From Microbacteriaceae bacterium (GTDB taxonomy: Bacteria; Actinomycetota; Actinomycetes; Actinomycetales; Microbacteriaceae): DNA of 64,000 nt. The stretch spans positions 432,032 through 496,031 of the forward strand of contig JAIXWK010000002.1 in the NCBI GenBank assembly GCA_027491295.1, written 5' to 3'. The notes beneath the pieces are model-generated. The model made no database searches. It worked only from the letters and a program-made list of their open reading frames with translations, and was not told where the DNA came from. A program made the translations under genes and the position numbers. Below, piece by piece: positions 34,711-49,484 of this stretch; within the stretch, counting starts at the first letter, position 1, and the number at the start of each line of letters is the position of its first letter.

Positions 34711-35460
34711 ATGATCCGCTTAGAAAATGCAACCAAGACCTATAAGGGCGCAGACGCTCCTGCGCTGGATTCGGTATCGCTGGATATCCAGCGCGGAGAG
34801 TTCGTCTTTTTGGTTGGAACCTCAGGTTCTGGTAAATCCACAATGCTTCGTCTGATGCTTCGCGAAGAGCGCGTTGATCAGGGCGAGGTTCTTGTTCTGG
34901 GAGAAAACCTAAACCAGCTCTCTGCCAGCAAGGTTGCGCAGTTTCGCCGCAAGCTAGGCGTGGTGTTTCAAGACTTCAGACTTTTGCCAAATAAGACCGT
35001 TTATCAGAACGTCGCTTTCGCATTGCAGGTAATCGGCAGACCAAAGGCATTTATTGAGACCGCAGTCCCAGACGTATTGGAACTGGTTGGCCTTAGCCAA
35101 AAAGCAGACCGACTGCCATCTGCACTATCCGGTGGCGAGCAGCAGCGAGTTGCGATTGCCAGGGCACTGGTAAACCGCCCAGAGGTATTGCTGGCCGATG
35201 AGCCAACTGGAAACCTAGACCCTGCAACATCGAATGAGATCATGACGCTGCTTGATCGCATCAACCTTTCTGGCACCACGGTGGTGATGGCAACTCACGA
35301 TCGCGGGATTGTGGACCGCATGCAAAAGCGTGTGGTTGAAATAAAGGCCGGTCACATCATTCGCGATGCCCAGACCGCTTCCTATAGAGAAATCCCATCG
35401 GACTCGATGCCGATCATCCCGGATAGCCCTGCGGATATTGACTTTGGCGGTCAGGCATGA
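34711..35460 (+). CDS. ftsE: Cell-division ATP-binding protein FtsE
   Basis: 249-residue ABC-type ATPase. Walker A GTSGSGKS (36-43), signature [15 protein letters not shown], Walker [10 protein letters not shown]. With FtsX it regulates peptidoglycan hydrolases at the division site. ATG 34711 with GAGGG upstream; ATGA overlap with ftsX. The C terminus has a 40-residue extension rich in Pro/Asp. Confidence 0.95.
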   Translation: MIRLENATKTYKGADAPALDSVSLDIQRGEFVFLVGTSGSGKSTMLRLMLREERVDQGEVLVLGENLNQLSASKVAQFRRKLGVVFQDFRLLPNKTVYQNVAFALQVIGRPKAFIETAVPDVLELVGLSQKADRLPSALSGGEQQRVAIARALVNRPEVLLADEPTGNLDPATSNEIMTLLDRINLSGTTVVMATHDRGIVDRMQKRVVEIKAGHIIRDAQTASYREIPSDSMPIIPDSPADIDFGGQA

Positions 35461-36371
35461 AGCTAGGTTTCATCCTCTCCGAGATGTGGGCGGGGATTCG
35501 CAGCAATATCTCGATGATCGTTTCGATCATTTTGGTTTCTTTCGTTTCGCTCACTTTTGTGGCCGTCACTCTTTTGCTGCAGCTGCAAATTGGCGAGATG
35601 AAGACCTACTGGTATGACAGAGCACAGGTTGCGATCTACCTCTGCAGTGATTACTCACCAGAGGAAGCCTGCCCAGCCGGTGGTGCGACAGACGCTCAAA
35701 AGGCAGCCATTGAAGAGCAGCTAGCGGGCCAGACTCTGACCCCCTATGTCGATACCTACTATTTCGAGAACCAAGATGCTGCTTACGAGAAATTCGTCGA
35801 GCAGTTCGCAGACTCACAAGCCGCGCAGTACATCACGGCAGACCAGCTAAATGAAGCGTTTTGGGTAAACCTCAAGGACCCAACCCAGTCCGAGCTGATC
35901 CTGGAGAGCTTCTCCGGTCTTGATGGTGTTGAGGAGATCAAGGACCAGCGCAGCTACCTCGATGAGATCTTCAACTTCCTAAACGCCGGTAGCTTGCTAG
36001 CCGCCGGAGTTGCGTCGGTGATGCTTCTTAGCGCAACGCTTTTGATTGCCACCACCATCCGCCTGAGCGCTCACTCCAGAAGACGCGAGATCTCGATCAT
36101 GAGATTGGTTGGAGCATCGCGCTTTTCGATTCAGCTGCCGTTTGTGCTGGAGGGTTTGCTAGCTGCGGTTTTGGGTGCGCTGCTTGCGACTTCGGTCACA
36201 GTCGCCATCACGCACTACTTTGTGACCGGCTACCTGGCTAAGCAGCTGGCATTTACGTCCTTCTTTACTGTGGCGGATTCGCTTATGATTACTCCCTACC
36301 TACTAGGTATCGGCGCCACTCTTGCGATCATCTCTTCAAGTGTGTCTATCCACCGTTACCTCAAGGCCTAA
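35457..36371 (+). CDS. ftsX: Cell-division membrane protein FtsX
   Basis: 304 residues: one N-terminal membrane helix ([20 protein letters not shown]), an external domain of about 130 residues with two Cys near 60-66, then three helices near the C terminus. [20 protein letters not shown] is the conserved FtsX cytoplasmic loop. Partner of FtsE, overlapped by ATGA. Confidence 0.95.
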   Translation: MKLGFILSEMWAGIRSNISMIVSIILVSFVSLTFVAVTLLLQLQIGEMKTYWYDRAQVAIYLCSDYSPEEACPAGGATDAQKAAIEEQLAGQTLTPYVDTYYFENQDAAYEKFVEQFADSQAAQYITADQLNEAFWVNLKDPTQSELILESFSGLDGVEEIKDQRSYLDEIFNFLNAGSLLAAGVASVMLLSATLLIATTIRLSAHSRRREISIMRLVGASRFSIQLPFVLEGLLAAVLGALLATSVTVAITHYFVTGYLAKQLAFTSFFTVADSLMITPYLLGIGATLAIISSSVSIHRYLKA

Positions 36372-36385
36372 TCAAGGGAAACACC

Positions 36386-36862
36386 ATGCCAAGGGAACGT
36401 GGGCAAAAAGTTATTGCTCAGAACCGCAAGGCCCGACACGATTACCACATCGAGGACGTGTACGAGGCCGGCATTGTGCTAACCGGAACCGAAGTCAAAT
36501 CCCTTAGAGCAGGCAGAGCCTCGCTAATCGATGGCTTTGCCTCGGTGGAGCGCGGCGAGGTCTGGCTTGAGAATGTCCACATCCCGGAGTTTTTCGAGGG
36601 ATCTTGGACCAACCACTTCACCAGGCGTAAGCGCAAGCTGCTTATGAACCGCCAGGAAATCGGAAAGCTAGCCGGCAAGGTTCGCGAGTCCGGTTACACG
36701 CTGGTGCCTTTGAGCATGTACTTCAAAGATGGCTACGCCAAGGTCGAGATCGCACTGGCCAAGGGTAAAAAGGACTACGACAAGCGCCAGACTCTAAAAG
36801 AGCACGACGCTAAGCGCGAGATGAACCAAGCGGTTCGAGAGCAAAAGACCCGAAACTTTTAA
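36386..36862 (+). CDS. smpB: SsrA-binding protein SmpB
   Basis: 158 residues. Binds tmRNA for trans-translation of stalled ribosomes. [18 protein letters not shown] and [19 protein letters not shown] are family hallmarks, and the C-terminal tail is basic. ATG 36386 with AAGGGA upstream. I did not find ssrA next to it. Confidence 0.95.
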   Translation: MPRERGQKVIAQNRKARHDYHIEDVYEAGIVLTGTEVKSLRAGRASLIDGFASVERGEVWLENVHIPEFFEGSWTNHFTRRKRKLLMNRQEIGKLAGKVRESGYTLVPLSMYFKDGYAKVEIALAKGKKDYDKRQTLKEHDAKREMNQAVREQKTRNF

Positions 36863-37057
36863 CATCACAAAAAAGTAAAGTTTCTGCGCAAATTTAAGTT
36901 GCGGTGCATAATTCGCACCCCTTAGGATAGAGGTTTACTTCCCTAACCTTTGCCGAACCTCATATATAGGTCGTTTGGCGCGTAGCAAATTGTGGCTCGC
37001 TGTGTCTAGGAACGTGAATTTCCCGACTACAACATCAATTCCCTAGGGGTTATTACT
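36863..37057 (+). promoter_or_regulatory. Promoter and leader of rpoBC
   Basis: 195 bp with no coding signal. A likely promoter is TTGCGG (36899-36904), 18-bp spacer, TAGGAT (36923-36928), giving a leader of about 120 nt. AGGGG (37045-37049) precedes the rpoB TTG by 8 nt. A TATATA at 36963 is AT-rich but has no -35 at the right distance. Confidence 0.55.
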
Positions 37058-40000
37058 TTGGCTGCTGCGAAAAACGCTAAGAACCTAAAGTCCGCAAAGA
37101 ACTCTCGCTCCGCACTAAGACCAACTTTTGCGAAGCACCCAGACCCGATCGAGATCCCAGATCTTCTCTCACTTCAGACTGAGAGCTTTGACTGGTTGGT
37201 TGGTGCACCTGCATGGCGTGCAATCGCCGGAGCAGATGCTCGCACCGGTCTAGACGAGGTCTTCGAAGAGATCAGCCCAATCGAGGACAGCTCGAACGCT
37301 GCCCAGGATGCCAAGATGGGTCTGTCGTTCTCCGAGCCAATGTTGTTCGACCCGCCTTACACCCCTGACGAGTGCAAGGAAAAGGGCAAGAGCTTTACCC
37401 AGCCGCTATACATCAAGGCTGAGTTCACCAACTACCTAACCGGTGAGATCAAGAGCCAGACCGTCTTCATGGGTGACTTCCCTGTGATGACCGGCAAGGG
37501 CACCTTCATCATCAACGGAACCGAGCGCGTTGTGGTTTCACAGCTAGTTCGCTCCCCAGGTGTTTACTTCTCGGTGTCCACCAACACCACCGGTAACCTC
37601 GACGTCAAGAACAACAAGGCTCAGATCATCCCGAGCCGTGGTTCTTACCTAGAGTTTCTAACCGAGTGGGTAAAGGACGAGCGTAAGCCGGCCGCCCGCT
37701 TCGGCCAGCCAATTTTGCAGGTCCAGGTTGACCGCAAGACCAAGGTCTCCGCAACCATCTTCCTAAAGGCACTTGGAATGTCAAAGGAAGAGATCCGCGC
37801 AGAATTCTCTGACCTAAAGTCTTCGGTTGAGGCCAGCCCACTAAACCTACGTTTCGATGAGGACATCATCGAGCGCACCTTGGAGTACGACGAGTCCAAG
37901 GTTTTCGCATCCCCAATCTTGTCTAAGGAAGACGCGCTTCGCGAGGTCTACCGCAAGGTTCGCGGCGAGACCGCAGGTAGCGAAGTTGCAGAAGCTTGGT
38001 TGCGTTCCACCTACTTCGAGCACAAGCGCTACAACCTAGCTCGCGTAGGCCGTCACAAGCTAAACCGCAAGCTCACCATCGAGCAGGGTGCAGACATCAC
38101 CACCTTGACCCTGGCTGACATCGTGGCAACTTTGAAGTACCTGTTGCTATTCGACATCACCTTGGCAAACGGCGTGCAGGCAACTGCTCAGACCGTTGAG
38201 TTCGGTATCAAGATGAACGGCAAGAAGGTCAACCTAGTTGTCCGTCCAGACGACATCGATGACTTCTCTAACCGTCGTATCCGCTCGGTAGGCGAGCTAA
38301 TTCAGAACCAGGTTCGAATTGGTCTTTCCCGTATGGAGCGCGTGGTTCGCGAGCGTATGTCGACTCAGGACATTGAGGCAATTACTCCTCAGACCCTGAT
38401 CAACCTGCGTCCGGTGGTTTCTGCCATCAAGGAATTCTTCGGTGCAAGCCAGCTTTCCCAGTTCATGGACCAGAACAACCCACTTGCAGGCCTGGCACAC
38501 AAGCGCCGTCTTTCGGCACTTGGACCTGGTGGTATCGCTCGTGAGCGTGCCCAGATGGAGGTACGTGACGTACACCCATCGCACTACGGTCGCATGTGTC
38601 CGGTTGAGACTCCAGAAGGCCCGAACATTGGTCTTATCGGATCGCTAACCGCATTCAGCCGCATCAACACCTTCGGTTTCATCGAGACCCCTTACCGCAT
38701 CGTTAAGGGCGGCAAGGTCACCTCGAAGATTGAGTACCTAGACGCAGCAAGCGAAGACGGCAAGGTCATCGCAGCAGCTGAGACTCCTTTGAAGGAAGAC
38801 GGTTCGCTAGTTGGTCCTCGTGCATTCGTTCGCTTCCGCGGCGACATGGTTGAGGTTCCAGCCGAGGATGTTGACTACATCGACATTTCCCCTCGTCAGC
38901 TAGCTTCGGTTTCCACCTCGCTAATTCCATTCCTAGAGCACGACGACTCGTCGCGTGCACTTATGGGTGCAAACATGCAGCGTCAGGCAGTTCCACTGCT
39001 ACGCGCTCAGAGCCCATATGTTGGAACCGGTATGGAGCGCATCGCCGCTATTGACTCCGGTGCTGTGGTAATCGCAGGCAACGCCGGTGTAATCGAGGAG
39101 ATCGACGCAGACACCATCACCGTGATGAACGATGATGGCACTCGCTCTTCCTACTTCCTACGTAAGTTCGACCGCTCTAACCAGGGCACCGCAATCAACC
39201 AGCGCGCAATCGTTGAGGTTGGTCAGCGCGTTGAGCTTGGTGAGGTGCTAGCCGATGGTCCTTCGACCGAGAACGGTGAGCTAGCGCTTGGTAAGAACCT
39301 TTTGGTTGCATTCATGCCTTGGGAGGGTTACAACTTCGAGGACGCAATCATTCTTTCTCAGGAGATCGTGAAGCACGATGTGCTTTCTTCGATCCACATC
39401 GAGGAGTATGAGGTTGACGCTCGCGACACCAAGCTAGGTGCCGAAGAGATCACCGCCGACCTACCGAACGTCTCCCCAGAGGCAATTGCTCAGCTAGACG
39501 AGAGCGGAATCATCCGCATCGGTGCTGAGGTTCGCCCGGGAGACATCCTGGTTGGAAAGGTTACCCCTAAGGGTGAGACCGAGCTTTCTGCAGAAGAGCG
39601 CCTACTACGCGCAATCTTCAACGAGAAGAGCCGCGAAGTTCGCGACACCTCTTTGAAGGTGCCACACGGTGAGCAGGGAACCATCATCGGCGTCAAGGTA
39701 TTTGACTCCGAGGCTGGCGATGAGCTAGGTGCTGGCGTAAACAAGCGCGTAGTGGTCTACATCGCTCAGAAGCGCAAGATTACCGAGGGTGACAAGCTTG
39801 CTGGTCGTCACGGTAACAAGGGTGTTATTGCCAAGATCCTGCCGGTTGAGGACATGCCATTCATGGAGGACGGAACTCCAGTTGACATCGTGCTGAACCC
39901 ACTAGGTATCCCAGGTCGTATGAACTTTGGTCAGGTACTTGAGTCTCACCTAGGTTGGGCTTGCCGCCAGGGTTGGGATGTCAAGGGCGTTGCCAAGTGG

Positions 40001-40681
40001 GCAGACAACATGGCCAAGGAGCTTTACGCAGCCGAGCCAGGCACCAAGGTTGCTACCCCGGTATTCGACGGTGCGACCAAGGACCAGGTTGCTGGAATCT
40101 TGGACCACACCACTCCAGGTGCAAATGGCAAGCGTCTAATCGACCGCTCCGGTAAGGCCCGTCTATTCGACGGCCGCTCCGGTGAGCCATATCCTGAGCC
40201 AATCGCAGTCGGTGTGAAGTACATGCTGAAGCTGCACCACCTTGTTGATGACAAGATTCACGCCCGTTCCACCGGCCCTTACTCCATGATTACTCAGCAG
40301 CCACTTGGTGGTAAGGCTCAGTTCGGTGGACAGCGCTTTGGAGAGATGGAGGTGTGGGCACTTCAGGCTTATGGAGCAGCGCACACCCTGCAGGAATTGC
40401 TAACCATCAAGTCTGACGACATTGCTGGCCGCGTTCGCACCTACGAGGCAATCGTTAAGGGTGAGAACATTCAGGCTCCTGGTATTCCAGAATCCTTCCG
40501 CGTGCTAGCCAAGGAAATGCAGTCCCTTGGTCTAAACGTCGAGGTTCTAGATGGCGAGGGTCGCGTAGTTGTTCTCAAGGATGAAGAGTTCGAGAACGAC
40601 CGTGCCGCTGAGGAGCTGGGTATCAACCTGTCTCGCAACGAGAACTCCGCAGCCGATCTCGACTACAACACTTTCCAGTAA
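37058..40681 (+). CDS. rpoB: RNA polymerase beta subunit
   Basis: 1207 residues. The rifampicin-pocket segment is [20 protein letters not shown] then LSALGPGG, with susceptible-type residues. [10 protein letters not shown] and the C-terminal [12 protein letters not shown] are conserved catalytic blocks. It carries a Lys/Ala/Asn-rich N-terminal extension ([17 protein letters not shown]). TTG start with AGGGG 8 nt upstream. Followed by rpoC after 33 nt. Confidence 0.97.
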   Translation: MAAAKNAKNLKSAKNSRSALRPTFAKHPDPIEIPDLLSLQTESFDWLVGAPAWRAIAGADARTGLDEVFEEISPIEDSSNAAQDAKMGLSFSEPMLFDPPYTPDECKEKGKSFTQPLYIKAEFTNYLTGEIKSQTVFMGDFPVMTGKGTFIINGTERVVVSQLVRSPGVYFSVSTNTTGNLDVKNNKAQIIPSRGSYLEFLTEWVKDERKPAARFGQPILQVQVDRKTKVSATIFLKALGMSKEEIRAEFSDLKSSVEASPLNLRFDEDIIERTLEYDESKVFASPILSKEDALREVYRKVRGETAGSEVAEAWLRSTYFEHKRYNLARVGRHKLNRKLTIEQGADITTLTLADIVATLKYLLLFDITLANGVQATAQTVEFGIKMNGKKVNLVVRPDDIDDFSNRRIRSVGELIQNQVRIGLSRMERVVRERMSTQDIEAITPQTLINLRPVVSAIKEFFGASQLSQFMDQNNPLAGLAHKRRLSALGPGGIARERAQMEVRDVHPSHYGRMCPVETPEGPNIGLIGSLTAFSRINTFGFIETPYRIVKGGKVTSKIEYLDAASEDGKVIAAAETPLKEDGSLVGPRAFVRFRGDMVEVPAEDVDYIDISPRQLASVSTSLIPFLEHDDSSRALMGANMQRQAVPLLRAQSPYVGTGMERIAAIDSGAVVIAGNAGVIEEIDADTITVMNDDGTRSSYFLRKFDRSNQGTAINQRAIVEVGQRVELGEVLADGPSTENGELALGKNLLVAFMPWEGYNFEDAIILSQEIVKHDVLSSIHIEEYEVDARDTKLGAEEITADLPNVSPEAIAQLDESGIIRIGAEVRPGDILVGKVTPKGETELSAEERLLRAIFNEKSREVRDTSLKVPHGEQGTIIGVKVFDSEAGDELGAGVNKRVVVYIAQKRKITEGDKLAGRHGNKGVIAKILPVEDMPFMEDGTPVDIVLNPLGIPGRMNFGQVLESHLGWACRQGWDVKGVAKWADNMAKELYAAEPGTKVATPVFDGATKDQVAGILDHTTPGANGKRLIDRSGKARLFDGRSGEPYPEPIAVGVKYMLKLHHLVDDKIHARSTGPYSMITQQPLGGKAQFGGQRFGEMEVWALQAYGAAHTLQELLTIKSDDIAGRVRTYEAIVKGENIQAPGIPESFRVLAKEMQSLGLNVEVLDGEGRVVVLKDEEFENDRAAEELGINLSRNENSAADLDYNTFQ

Positions 40682-40714
40682 CCGCCCAAGAATTCTGAAT
40701 AAGGAACTAACGAA

Positions 40715-43700
40715 ATGTCAGTAAAAGTAGAGAACTTTAGTGCCCTTCGCGTGGGTCTTGCGACCAGCGAGGACATCCGTTCGTGGTCATCCGGTGAGGT
40801 AAAGAAGCCGGAGACCATCAACTACCGCACCCTAAAGCCAGAGAAGGACGGCCTTTTCTGCGAGAAGATCTTCGGTCCTACCAAGGACTGGGAGTGCTCT
40901 TGTGGAAAGTACAAGCGCGTTCGCTTCAAGGGAATCGTCTGTGAGCGCTGTGGCGTTGAGGTGACCAAGTCATCTGTTCGTCGTGAGCGCATGGGTCACG
41001 TGGAGCTTGCAGCTCCGGTTACCCACATCTGGTACTTCAAGGGTGTTCCTTCTCGCCTGGGCTACTTGCTCAACATGGCGCCAAAGGACCTAGAGAAGAT
41101 CATTTACTTTGCCGCTTACCGCGTCATGGACATTGACCACGAGCTAAAGACCGGCGAGTACGACCTAGTTCGCGAGGAGTACGTGTCTCGTATTCGTTCG
41201 CTAGTTGACGGTCGCGACGAGGAGTTCGAGGCTGCAGCCGGTAGCGAGCTTGCAGAACTTCGCGAGCTTGGCCTAGAGCTTCAGGTTTCCAACAAGTTCT
41301 GGGAGACCCCACGCTGGGTTGAGAAGCAGTTCGCTAAGAACGTTGAGCAGCTAATCATCACCGAGGAGAAGGACGCTGACGCATTCTGGTCGGCTCGTGC
41401 CCTAGGTGCAGAGACCGATGAGGAGCAGGACGACGCAGTTGTTCGCACCTCGGACGAGACCAAGAAGATCAAGAAGCTAATGGCGGACTTCAAGAAGAAG
41501 ACCGACAAGATCGTTCGTGAGTACGCTCGCCTGGAGCGCCCATCCAACCTCCACAAGGAGCAGTTGGCATGGCGCATGTTCCTCAAGGCTGAGGTTGGCC
41601 AGCTACTTCCTAACGACGTAGTGTTTGACCACTTCGACTACTACTTCTCGGACTACATCATCACCGAGATCGGTGCCGAGGCTGTGCTTCAGGTTCTTGC
41701 AGCATTCGACCTAGAGTCTGCAGCCGCAGAACTACGTGCCGAGATTGCAACCACCAAGGGCTCAAAGCAGACTCAGGCAATCAAGCGTCTAAAGGTTGTA
41801 AACAGCTTCCTGTCTTCAGGAACTCCTCCAACCTCAATGGTGCTTTCGGTGCTTCCAGTATTGCCTCCGGAGATCCGCCCAATGGTTCAGCTAGACGGTG
41901 GTCGCTTTGCAACCTCCGACCTAAACGACCTTTACCGCAGGGTGATCAACCGCAACAACCGCCTAAAGCGATTTGTTGACCTGGGTGCTGTTCCTAAGAC
42001 CATTTTGAACAACGAGAAGCGCATGCTTCAGGAGGCTGTTGACGCACTGTTTGACAACGGTCGCCGTGGTCGTGCGGTAACCGGTACCGGTAACCGTGCA
42101 CTGAAGTCACTCTCTGACCTACTAAAGGGTAAGCAGGGTCGTTTCCGCCAGAACCTACTGGGTAAGCGCGTTGACTACTCGGGTCGTTCGGTAATCGTGG
42201 TTGGTCCTCAGCTGAAGCTGCACCAGACCGGTCTTCCTAAGCTGATGGCACTTGAGCTATTCAAGCCATTTGTTATGAAGCGCCTGGTTGACCTAGGTCT
42301 TGCTCAGAACATCAAGAGCGCTAAGCGCATGGTTGAGCGTTCTCGCCCACAGGTTTGGGGTGTTCTAGAAGAAGTTATTCGTGAGCGTCCGGTGCTACTA
42401 AACCGTGCACCGACCCTGCACCGTCTAGGAATCCAGGCATTCGAGCCAGTACTTGTTGAGGGTAAGGCTATTCAGCTTCACCCACTTGTATGTACTGCGT
42501 TCAACGCCGACTTCGACGGTGACCAGATGGCTGTTCACCTACCGCTTTCGGTAGAGGCTCAGGCTGAGGCTCGCATCTTGATGCTGGCTTCGAACAACAT
42601 TCTGAAGCCATCGGACGGTCGTCCAGTTGCTACTCCTACCCAGGACATGATCATTGGTCTATTCCACCTAACCGCTTTGGTTGAGGGTGGAATTGGTGAG
42701 GACCGCGCCTTCACCTCGATGGCTGAGGCTCAGATGGCGTTCGACCTACACCAGCTAGATCTAGGTGCCAAGGTTCGTATCCGCCTCGAGGGTGAACTGA
42801 AGGAGACCACTTTCGGTCGCGCTTTGTTCAACGAGACCCTGCCAGCCGCCTACCCATACGTGGAGCAGCAGGTTGGCAAGAAGCAGTTGGGCCAGATCGT
42901 TTCCGACATGGTTGAGCTGTTCTCTCGCACCGAGGTCGCTCAGGCACTGGACAAGCTAAAGGATGCCGGTTTCTACTGGGCAACTCGCTCCGGTGTATCG
43001 ATGGCAATCTCGGACGCAAACTTCGACCCTAAGGGGGAATTTGACAAGGAGCGCGCATCTCGAATCCTCAAGGCCGAGAAGCTACACACCAAGATTCAGG
43101 AAGCCTTTGACAACGGTCTAAAGACCGACCTTGAGCGTCGTGATGAGCTAGGTGCACTGTGGTTCAAGGAGACCAACGAGATGCAGGAGCTACTGCAGAA
43201 GGCAATCCCGACCGACAACGCCATCTACAAGATGGTTACCTCGGGAGCTCGTGGTAACTGGCTACAGATTCGTTCGATCATGGGCATGCGTGGACCGGTT
43301 GCAACCTCTTCCGGTGACTTCGCTCCGATGCCTGTAAAGGGTAACTACCTGCTGGGCCTAACCCCGCACGAGTACTTCATTAATGCCACCGGTGCCCGTA
43401 AGGGTAACGCTGACACCGCGATGAAGACCGCTGCTGCTGGTTACCTAACCCGCCGCCTAGTTGACGTCGCTCAGGATGTCATCATCCAGATCGATGACTG
43501 TGGCACCAGCCGCGGTCTAGACAAGGACCTGCTAGACGACGACCAGGTAGAGCTATCTATCGTGGGCCGTACCAATTTGGTTGACGTAAAGGTTGGCAAG
43601 GACGTACTGGTCAAGGCCGGCGTGAACATCGACCACTCAACTGCTCGCAGACTAAAGGAAGCTGGCGTTGAGACCATCACCGTTCGTTCCGTGCTTACCT

Positions 43701-44893
43701 GTGAGGCAGAGGCCGGTATCTGTGCTCAGTGCTACGGAGTATCGCTTGCTACCAACCAGAAGGTAACTGTCGGTGAGGCCATCGGTATCATCGCGGCACA
43801 GTCGATTGGTGAGCCTGGAACTCAGCTAACCATGCGTACCTTCCACACCGGTGGTGCAGCATCGAACGCTAAGAAGCAGACCATTTTGAAGTCGATCGGT
43901 GGACAGAAGGTTCGTGTAGAGCGTCTGATTTCCTACGACATCACCCAGGGTCTAAACGGTGTTACTGACCTTCTTGAGGCCCGCGTTGGTTGGCGTCAGG
44001 CTGGCAAGGTTGCCGTTATGGCCTTCTGGAACGGCCAAGTCGACATCGTAGAGAAGGTATCGGCTACCGGTGCTAAGAGCTACGAAGTTTACGTTCGTCC
44101 ACAGGGTGAGGCAGCGGAGAAGGAAGCAGAGTCATTGGCTCTGCAGTACAGCTTCTCTCGTACCGCATCGAAGACCTTCAAGAAGCTAAGCCCATACCTA
44201 CCTATCACCACCGTCAGCAACATCGGCGACCTCGTGGTTGAAAAGGGACAGGTCGTTGAGGCTGGAGACTACATCGTGGACGGAACTCCAATTCCTCACG
44301 AGGTGCTAATGATCAAGGGTGCCCGTGAGGCAGCTGCCGAGATCATTCGCGGTGTTCAGGCCATCTACGGCTCACAGGGTGTGCCACTGCACGACAAGCA
44401 CCTTGAGGTGATCGTTCGTCAGATGCTGAACAAGGTAACCGTTATCGATTCTGGTGACACCGAAATGTTGCCGGGTGAGGTAATCGACCGTCAGCGCTTT
44501 GCAGCTCAGAACCGCGCGGCAGTTGCCCAGGGTCTACGCCCAGCATCTGCTCGTCAGGAAGTTATGGGTATGACCCGTGCATCCCTTGCTGCTCAGTCAT
44601 GGCTATCGGCTGCATCGTTCCAGGAGACCACCCGAGTGCTAACTCAGGCGGCCCTAGATCGTCGCGAAGACCGCCTTGTTGGTCTAAAGGAGAACGTAAT
44701 CATCGGAAAGCTGATCCCAGCTGGTACCGGCCTAAACGCTCACCGCGACTTCGAGGTAGACGGAACCGAAGAGGCAAAGGCCGAGCGTTACCCAAACCGC
44801 ATCTGGTCAGATGCTTCGTTTGATGACGCAGACCTTGGCTCTCAGGAGCTCAGCCTCTCGCTAGCAGACCCTTTCTCACTAGATGAGAACTAA
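40715..44893 (+). CDS. rpoC: RNA polymerase beta' subunit
   Basis: 1392 residues. Zinc finger Cys at [20 protein letters not shown] near residue 62-83, catalytic NADFDGDQM near 590, and Zn2 cysteines [11 protein letters not shown] near 998. A 50-80-residue acidic insertion-like stretch (DEEQDDAVV region, near 240) seems longer than in Mycobacterium. AAGGAACTAACGAA precedes the ATG. Confidence 0.97.
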   Translation: MSVKVENFSALRVGLATSEDIRSWSSGEVKKPETINYRTLKPEKDGLFCEKIFGPTKDWECSCGKYKRVRFKGIVCERCGVEVTKSSVRRERMGHVELAAPVTHIWYFKGVPSRLGYLLNMAPKDLEKIIYFAAYRVMDIDHELKTGEYDLVREEYVSRIRSLVDGRDEEFEAAAGSELAELRELGLELQVSNKFWETPRWVEKQFAKNVEQLIITEEKDADAFWSARALGAETDEEQDDAVVRTSDETKKIKKLMADFKKKTDKIVREYARLERPSNLHKEQLAWRMFLKAEVGQLLPNDVVFDHFDYYFSDYIITEIGAEAVLQVLAAFDLESAAAELRAEIATTKGSKQTQAIKRLKVVNSFLSSGTPPTSMVLSVLPVLPPEIRPMVQLDGGRFATSDLNDLYRRVINRNNRLKRFVDLGAVPKTILNNEKRMLQEAVDALFDNGRRGRAVTGTGNRALKSLSDLLKGKQGRFRQNLLGKRVDYSGRSVIVVGPQLKLHQTGLPKLMALELFKPFVMKRLVDLGLAQNIKSAKRMVERSRPQVWGVLEEVIRERPVLLNRAPTLHRLGIQAFEPVLVEGKAIQLHPLVCTAFNADFDGDQMAVHLPLSVEAQAEARILMLASNNILKPSDGRPVATPTQDMIIGLFHLTALVEGGIGEDRAFTSMAEAQMAFDLHQLDLGAKVRIRLEGELKETTFGRALFNETLPAAYPYVEQQVGKKQLGQIVSDMVELFSRTEVAQALDKLKDAGFYWATRSGVSMAISDANFDPKGEFDKERASRILKAEKLHTKIQEAFDNGLKTDLERRDELGALWFKETNEMQELLQKAIPTDNAIYKMVTSGARGNWLQIRSIMGMRGPVATSSGDFAPMPVKGNYLLGLTPHEYFINATGARKGNADTAMKTAAAGYLTRRLVDVAQDVIIQIDDCGTSRGLDKDLLDDDQVELSIVGRTNLVDVKVGKDVLVKAGVNIDHSTARRLKEAGVETITVRSVLTCEAEAGICAQCYGVSLATNQKVTVGEAIGIIAAQSIGEPGTQLTMRTFHTGGAASNAKKQTILKSIGGQKVRVERLISYDITQGLNGVTDLLEARVGWRQAGKVAVMAFWNGQVDIVEKVSATGAKSYEVYVRPQGEAAEKEAESLALQYSFSRTASKTFKKLSPYLPITTVSNIGDLVVEKGQVVEAGDYIVDGTPIPHEVLMIKGAREAAAEIIRGVQAIYGSQGVPLHDKHLEVIVRQMLNKVTVIDSGDTEMLPGEVIDRQRFAAQNRAAVAQGLRPASARQEVMGMTRASLAAQSWLSAASFQETTRVLTQAALDRREDRLVGLKENVIIGKLIPAGTGLNAHRDFEVDGTEEAKAERYPNRIWSDASFDDADLGSQELSLSLADPFSLDEN

Positions 44894-44910
44894 CCACAAC
44901 TAAAAAACCA

Positions 44911-45005
44911 TTTGACCCGCCTCGGCGACTATGAGTATGCTTGGCAAGGTTCGTGAGAAGTCACGAATCAGGCCCAGAACCTCGTGTGATTGAGGCGGGG
45001 TCAAA
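44911..45005 (+). repeat. Long inverted repeat and hairpin in the str leader
   Basis: TTTGACCCGCCTC (44911-44923) pairs with GAGGCGGGGTCAAA (44992-45005), 13 bp with one bulged G. Inside is a perfect hairpin TTCGTGA-GAAG-TCACGAA (44950-44967). No T-tract follows, so it is not an ordinary terminator. Confidence 0.55.
44912..44941 (+). promoter_or_regulatory. Promoter of the rpsL-rpsG-fusA unit
   Basis: TTGACC (44912-44917), 18-bp spacer, TATGCT (44936-44941), inside the 171-bp rpoC-rpsL gap. The start site would be near 44947, leaving a leader of about 118 nt. Confidence 0.6.
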
Positions 45006-45064
45006 AATCTTCGGAAACAGTGCGGAATCCCGCGCGCCGAAGAAAGCCTAAATAAGGAGAAATA

Positions 45065-45436
45065 GTGCCAACAATTCAGCAGTTGGTCCGCAAGGGTAGG
45101 AGCCCGAAGGTCACTAAGACCAAGGCACCTGCATTGAAGGCAAACCCGCAGCAGCGCGGTGTGTGCACCCGTGTGTACACCACCACCCCTAAGAAGCCAA
45201 ACTCTGCGCTTCGTAAGGTAGCTCGTGTCAAGCTTTCTAACGGCACCGAAGTGACCGCCTACATCCCAGGCGAGGGTCACAACCTACAGGAGCACTCGAT
45301 GGTGCTCGTGCGCGGTGGCCGTGTTAAGGACTTGCCAGGTGTTCGCTACAAGATCATTCGTGGCGCACTAGACACCCAGGCAGTAAAGAACCGTAAGCAG
45401 GCTCGTAGCCAATACGGTGCAAAGAAGGGTAAGTAA
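45065..45436 (+). CDS. rpsL: 30S ribosomal protein S12
   Basis: 123 residues, decoding-centre protein. [18 protein letters not shown] and [20 protein letters not shown] are universal; the streptomycin-target Lys residues are present. GTG start with AAGGAG 7 nt upstream. Confidence 0.97.
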   Translation: MPTIQQLVRKGRSPKVTKTKAPALKANPQQRGVCTRVYTTTPKKPNSALRKVARVKLSNGTEVTAYIPGEGHNLQEHSMVLVRGGRVKDLPGVRYKIIRGALDTQAVKNRKQARSQYGAKKGK

Positions 45437-45441
45437 TCTAA

Positions 45442-45912
45442 ATGCCACGTAAAGGCCCAGTCGCTAAGCGTCCAGTCGTATCTGACCCGGTTTACGGCTC
45501 CCCAGTTGTATCCCAGCTGGTAAACAAGATTTTGCTACACGGCAAGAAGTCTCTTGCCGAGTCGATCGTTTACGGTGCTCTTGAGGGCACCAACCGCAAG
45601 ACCGGTGACGACCCAGTAGTAATCCTTAAGAAGGCTCTGGACAACATCCGTCCAACCGTTGAGGTTCGCTCCCGCCGTGTTGGTGGTTCGACCTACCAGG
45701 TTCCAGTTGAGGTAAAGAGCCACCGCGCTAACACCTTGGCTATGCGCTGGTTGGTTAGCTACGCAAAGTCACGTCGCGAGAAGACCATGACCGAGCGTCT
45801 AATGAACGAGCTTCTTGATGCTTCCAACGGCCTAGGTGCTGCTGTGAAGCGTCGTGAGGACACTCACAAGATGGCAGAGTCCAACAAGGCATTCGCACAC
45901 TACCGCTGGTAA
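45442..45912 (+). CDS. rpsG: 30S ribosomal protein S7
   Basis: 156 residues, 16S-binding head protein. [19 protein letters not shown] and [15 protein letters not shown] are typical. ATG, 5 nt after the rpsL stop. Confidence 0.97.
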   Translation: MPRKGPVAKRPVVSDPVYGSPVVSQLVNKILLHGKKSLAESIVYGALEGTNRKTGDDPVVILKKALDNIRPTVEVRSRRVGGSTYQVPVEVKSHRANTLAMRWLVSYAKSRREKTMTERLMNELLDASNGLGAAVKRREDTHKMAESNKAFAHYRW

Positions 45913-45921
45913 GCCAGCAAG

Positions 45922-45962
45922 CATCCGCCAGAGCTGTTTACCCAGCGTTTTTCTGGCGGATG
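45922..45962 (+). repeat. Hairpin between rpsG and fusA
   Basis: CATCCGCCAGA (45922-45932) and TCTGGCGGATG (45952-45962), perfect 11-bp stem, 19-nt loop. No T-tract after it, so it more likely tunes mRNA processing or translation than ends transcription. Confidence 0.55.
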
Positions 45963-46005
45963 TACTCATTAACCAGATAAATCAACTCAAACTTCGGAGG
46001 CAACC

Positions 46006-48108
<2,103 letters not shown>

Positions 48109-48210
48109 TCAATACTCGCAACTTTCACTAAGATAGAAAGTCTGTAAACCCCAAATCAGAGTCGACCTGGTGGTCGATGATTTACTACGGATCCATCAGG
48201 AGGACCCAAA
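48109..48210 (+). promoter_or_regulatory. Leader of tuf
   Basis: 102 bp. Contains TAAGAT (-10-like) inside ACTTTC-N9-GAAAGT (48121-48141) and a hairpin TCGACC-TGGT-GGTCGA (48162-48177). AGGAGGA precedes the ATG. A separate tuf promoter is likely but not certain. Confidence 0.45.
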
Positions 48211-49401
48211 ATGGCTAAGGCGAAATTCGAGCGCACCAAGCCGCACGTCAACATCGGAACCATTGGTCACGTTGACCACGGTAAGACGACTCTGACTGCG
48301 GCTATCACCAAAGTACTTCACGACAAGTACCCAACCCTGAACGCTTCTTACGCGTTCGACCAGATTGACAACTCCCCAGAGGAGAAGCAGCGCGGTATTA
48401 CCATCAACATCTCTCACGTTGAGTACCAGACTGAGAAGCGCCACTACGCACACGTAGACGCTCCAGGTCACGCTGACTACATCAAGAACATGATCACCGG
48501 TGCGGCACAGATGGACGGTGCGATCCTTGTGGTTGCAGCAACCGACGGCCCAATGCCTCAGACCAAGGAGCACGTGCTTCTTGCTCGCCAGGTTGGCGTT
48601 CCTTACATCGTTGTGGCTCTAAACAAGTCCGACATGGTTGACGACGCTGAGATCCTTGAGCTAGTAGAGGTTGAGGTTCGCGAACTTCTATCTATGTACG
48701 AGTTCGATGGCGACAACGCACCTGTTGTTCAGGTTTCCGCACTAAAGGCACTTGAGGGTGACGCTAAGTGGGGCGAGACCGTTCTAGCTCTTATGGATGC
48801 AGTTGACAACAACGTTCCTGAGCCTGTTCGTGACACCGATAAGGCATTCCTTATGCCTGTTGAAGACGTTTTCACCATCACTGGTCGTGGAACCGTTATC
48901 ACCGGCAAGATCGAGCGTGGCCAGATCAAGGTGAACGAAGAAGTTGAGATCGTTGGAATCCGCGACAAGCAGAAGACCACCGTTACCGGTATCGAGATGT
49001 TCCGCAAGCTTTTGGACTACGCAGAAGCCGGTGAGAACGTAGGTCTACTACTACGTGGAACCAAGCGTGAAGACGTAGAGCGCGGCCAGGTTGTTGTAAA
49101 GCCTGGTTCGGTTACTCCTCACACCAACTTTGACGCCAACGTCTACATCCTTTCCAAGGATGAGGGTGGCCGTCACAACCCGTTCTACGCGAACTACCGT
49201 CCACAGTTCTACATCCGTACCACTGACGTAACCGGTGTTATCACCCTGCCAGCTGGTACCGAGATGGTTATGCCTGGTGACACCACCAACATGACCGTTG
49301 ACCTAATTCAGCCGATTGCGCTTGAAGAGGGACAGCGTTTCGCTATCCGTGAGGGTGGCCGCACTGTAGGTGCTGGTACCGTCACCAAGATCAACAAGTA
49401 A
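48211..49401 (+). CDS. tuf: Elongation factor Tu
   Basis: 396 residues delivering aminoacyl-tRNA. G1 [11 protein letters not shown]3 DAPGHADY, G4 NKSDMVDD. Leu codons by my count: 12 CTT, 9 CTA, 3 CTG, 1 TTG of 25, a marked CTT/CTA preference. Followed by a strong terminator. Confidence 0.98.
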   Translation: MAKAKFERTKPHVNIGTIGHVDHGKTTLTAAITKVLHDKYPTLNASYAFDQIDNSPEEKQRGITINISHVEYQTEKRHYAHVDAPGHADYIKNMITGAAQMDGAILVVAATDGPMPQTKEHVLLARQVGVPYIVVALNKSDMVDDAEILELVEVEVRELLSMYEFDGDNAPVVQVSALKALEGDAKWGETVLALMDAVDNNVPEPVRDTDKAFLMPVEDVFTITGRGTVITGKIERGQIKVNEEVEIVGIRDKQKTTVTGIEMFRKLLDYAEAGENVGLLLRGTKREDVERGQVVVKPGSVTPHTNFDANVYILSKDEGGRHNPFYANYRPQFYIRTTDVTGVITLPAGTEMVMPGDTTNMTVDLIQPIALEEGQRFAIREGGRTVGAGTVTKINK

Positions 49402-49419
49402 TTCTGTAAAGAATTAGTC

Positions 49420-49449
49420 AAAACCCCCTCGGTTCTCCGAGGGGGTTTT
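49420..49449 (+). terminator. Rho-independent terminator after tuf
   Basis: Stem AAAACCCCCTCGG / CCGAGGGGGTTTT with loop TTCT, ending in TTTTGCTTTG. Confidence 0.9.
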
Positions 49450-49484
49450 GCTTTGCCTGTTTGAGCGAAAGACCTGCCAAAAGA

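Noticed and set aside
36970-36989. GTCGTTTG half-site in the rpoB leader
   Set aside because: The right half matches the island consensus at only 3 of 8 bases, so it is not an operator.
36863-37057. tmRNA (ssrA) next to smpB
   Set aside because: No tRNA-like ends and no tag reading frame ending in two Ala codons are visible.
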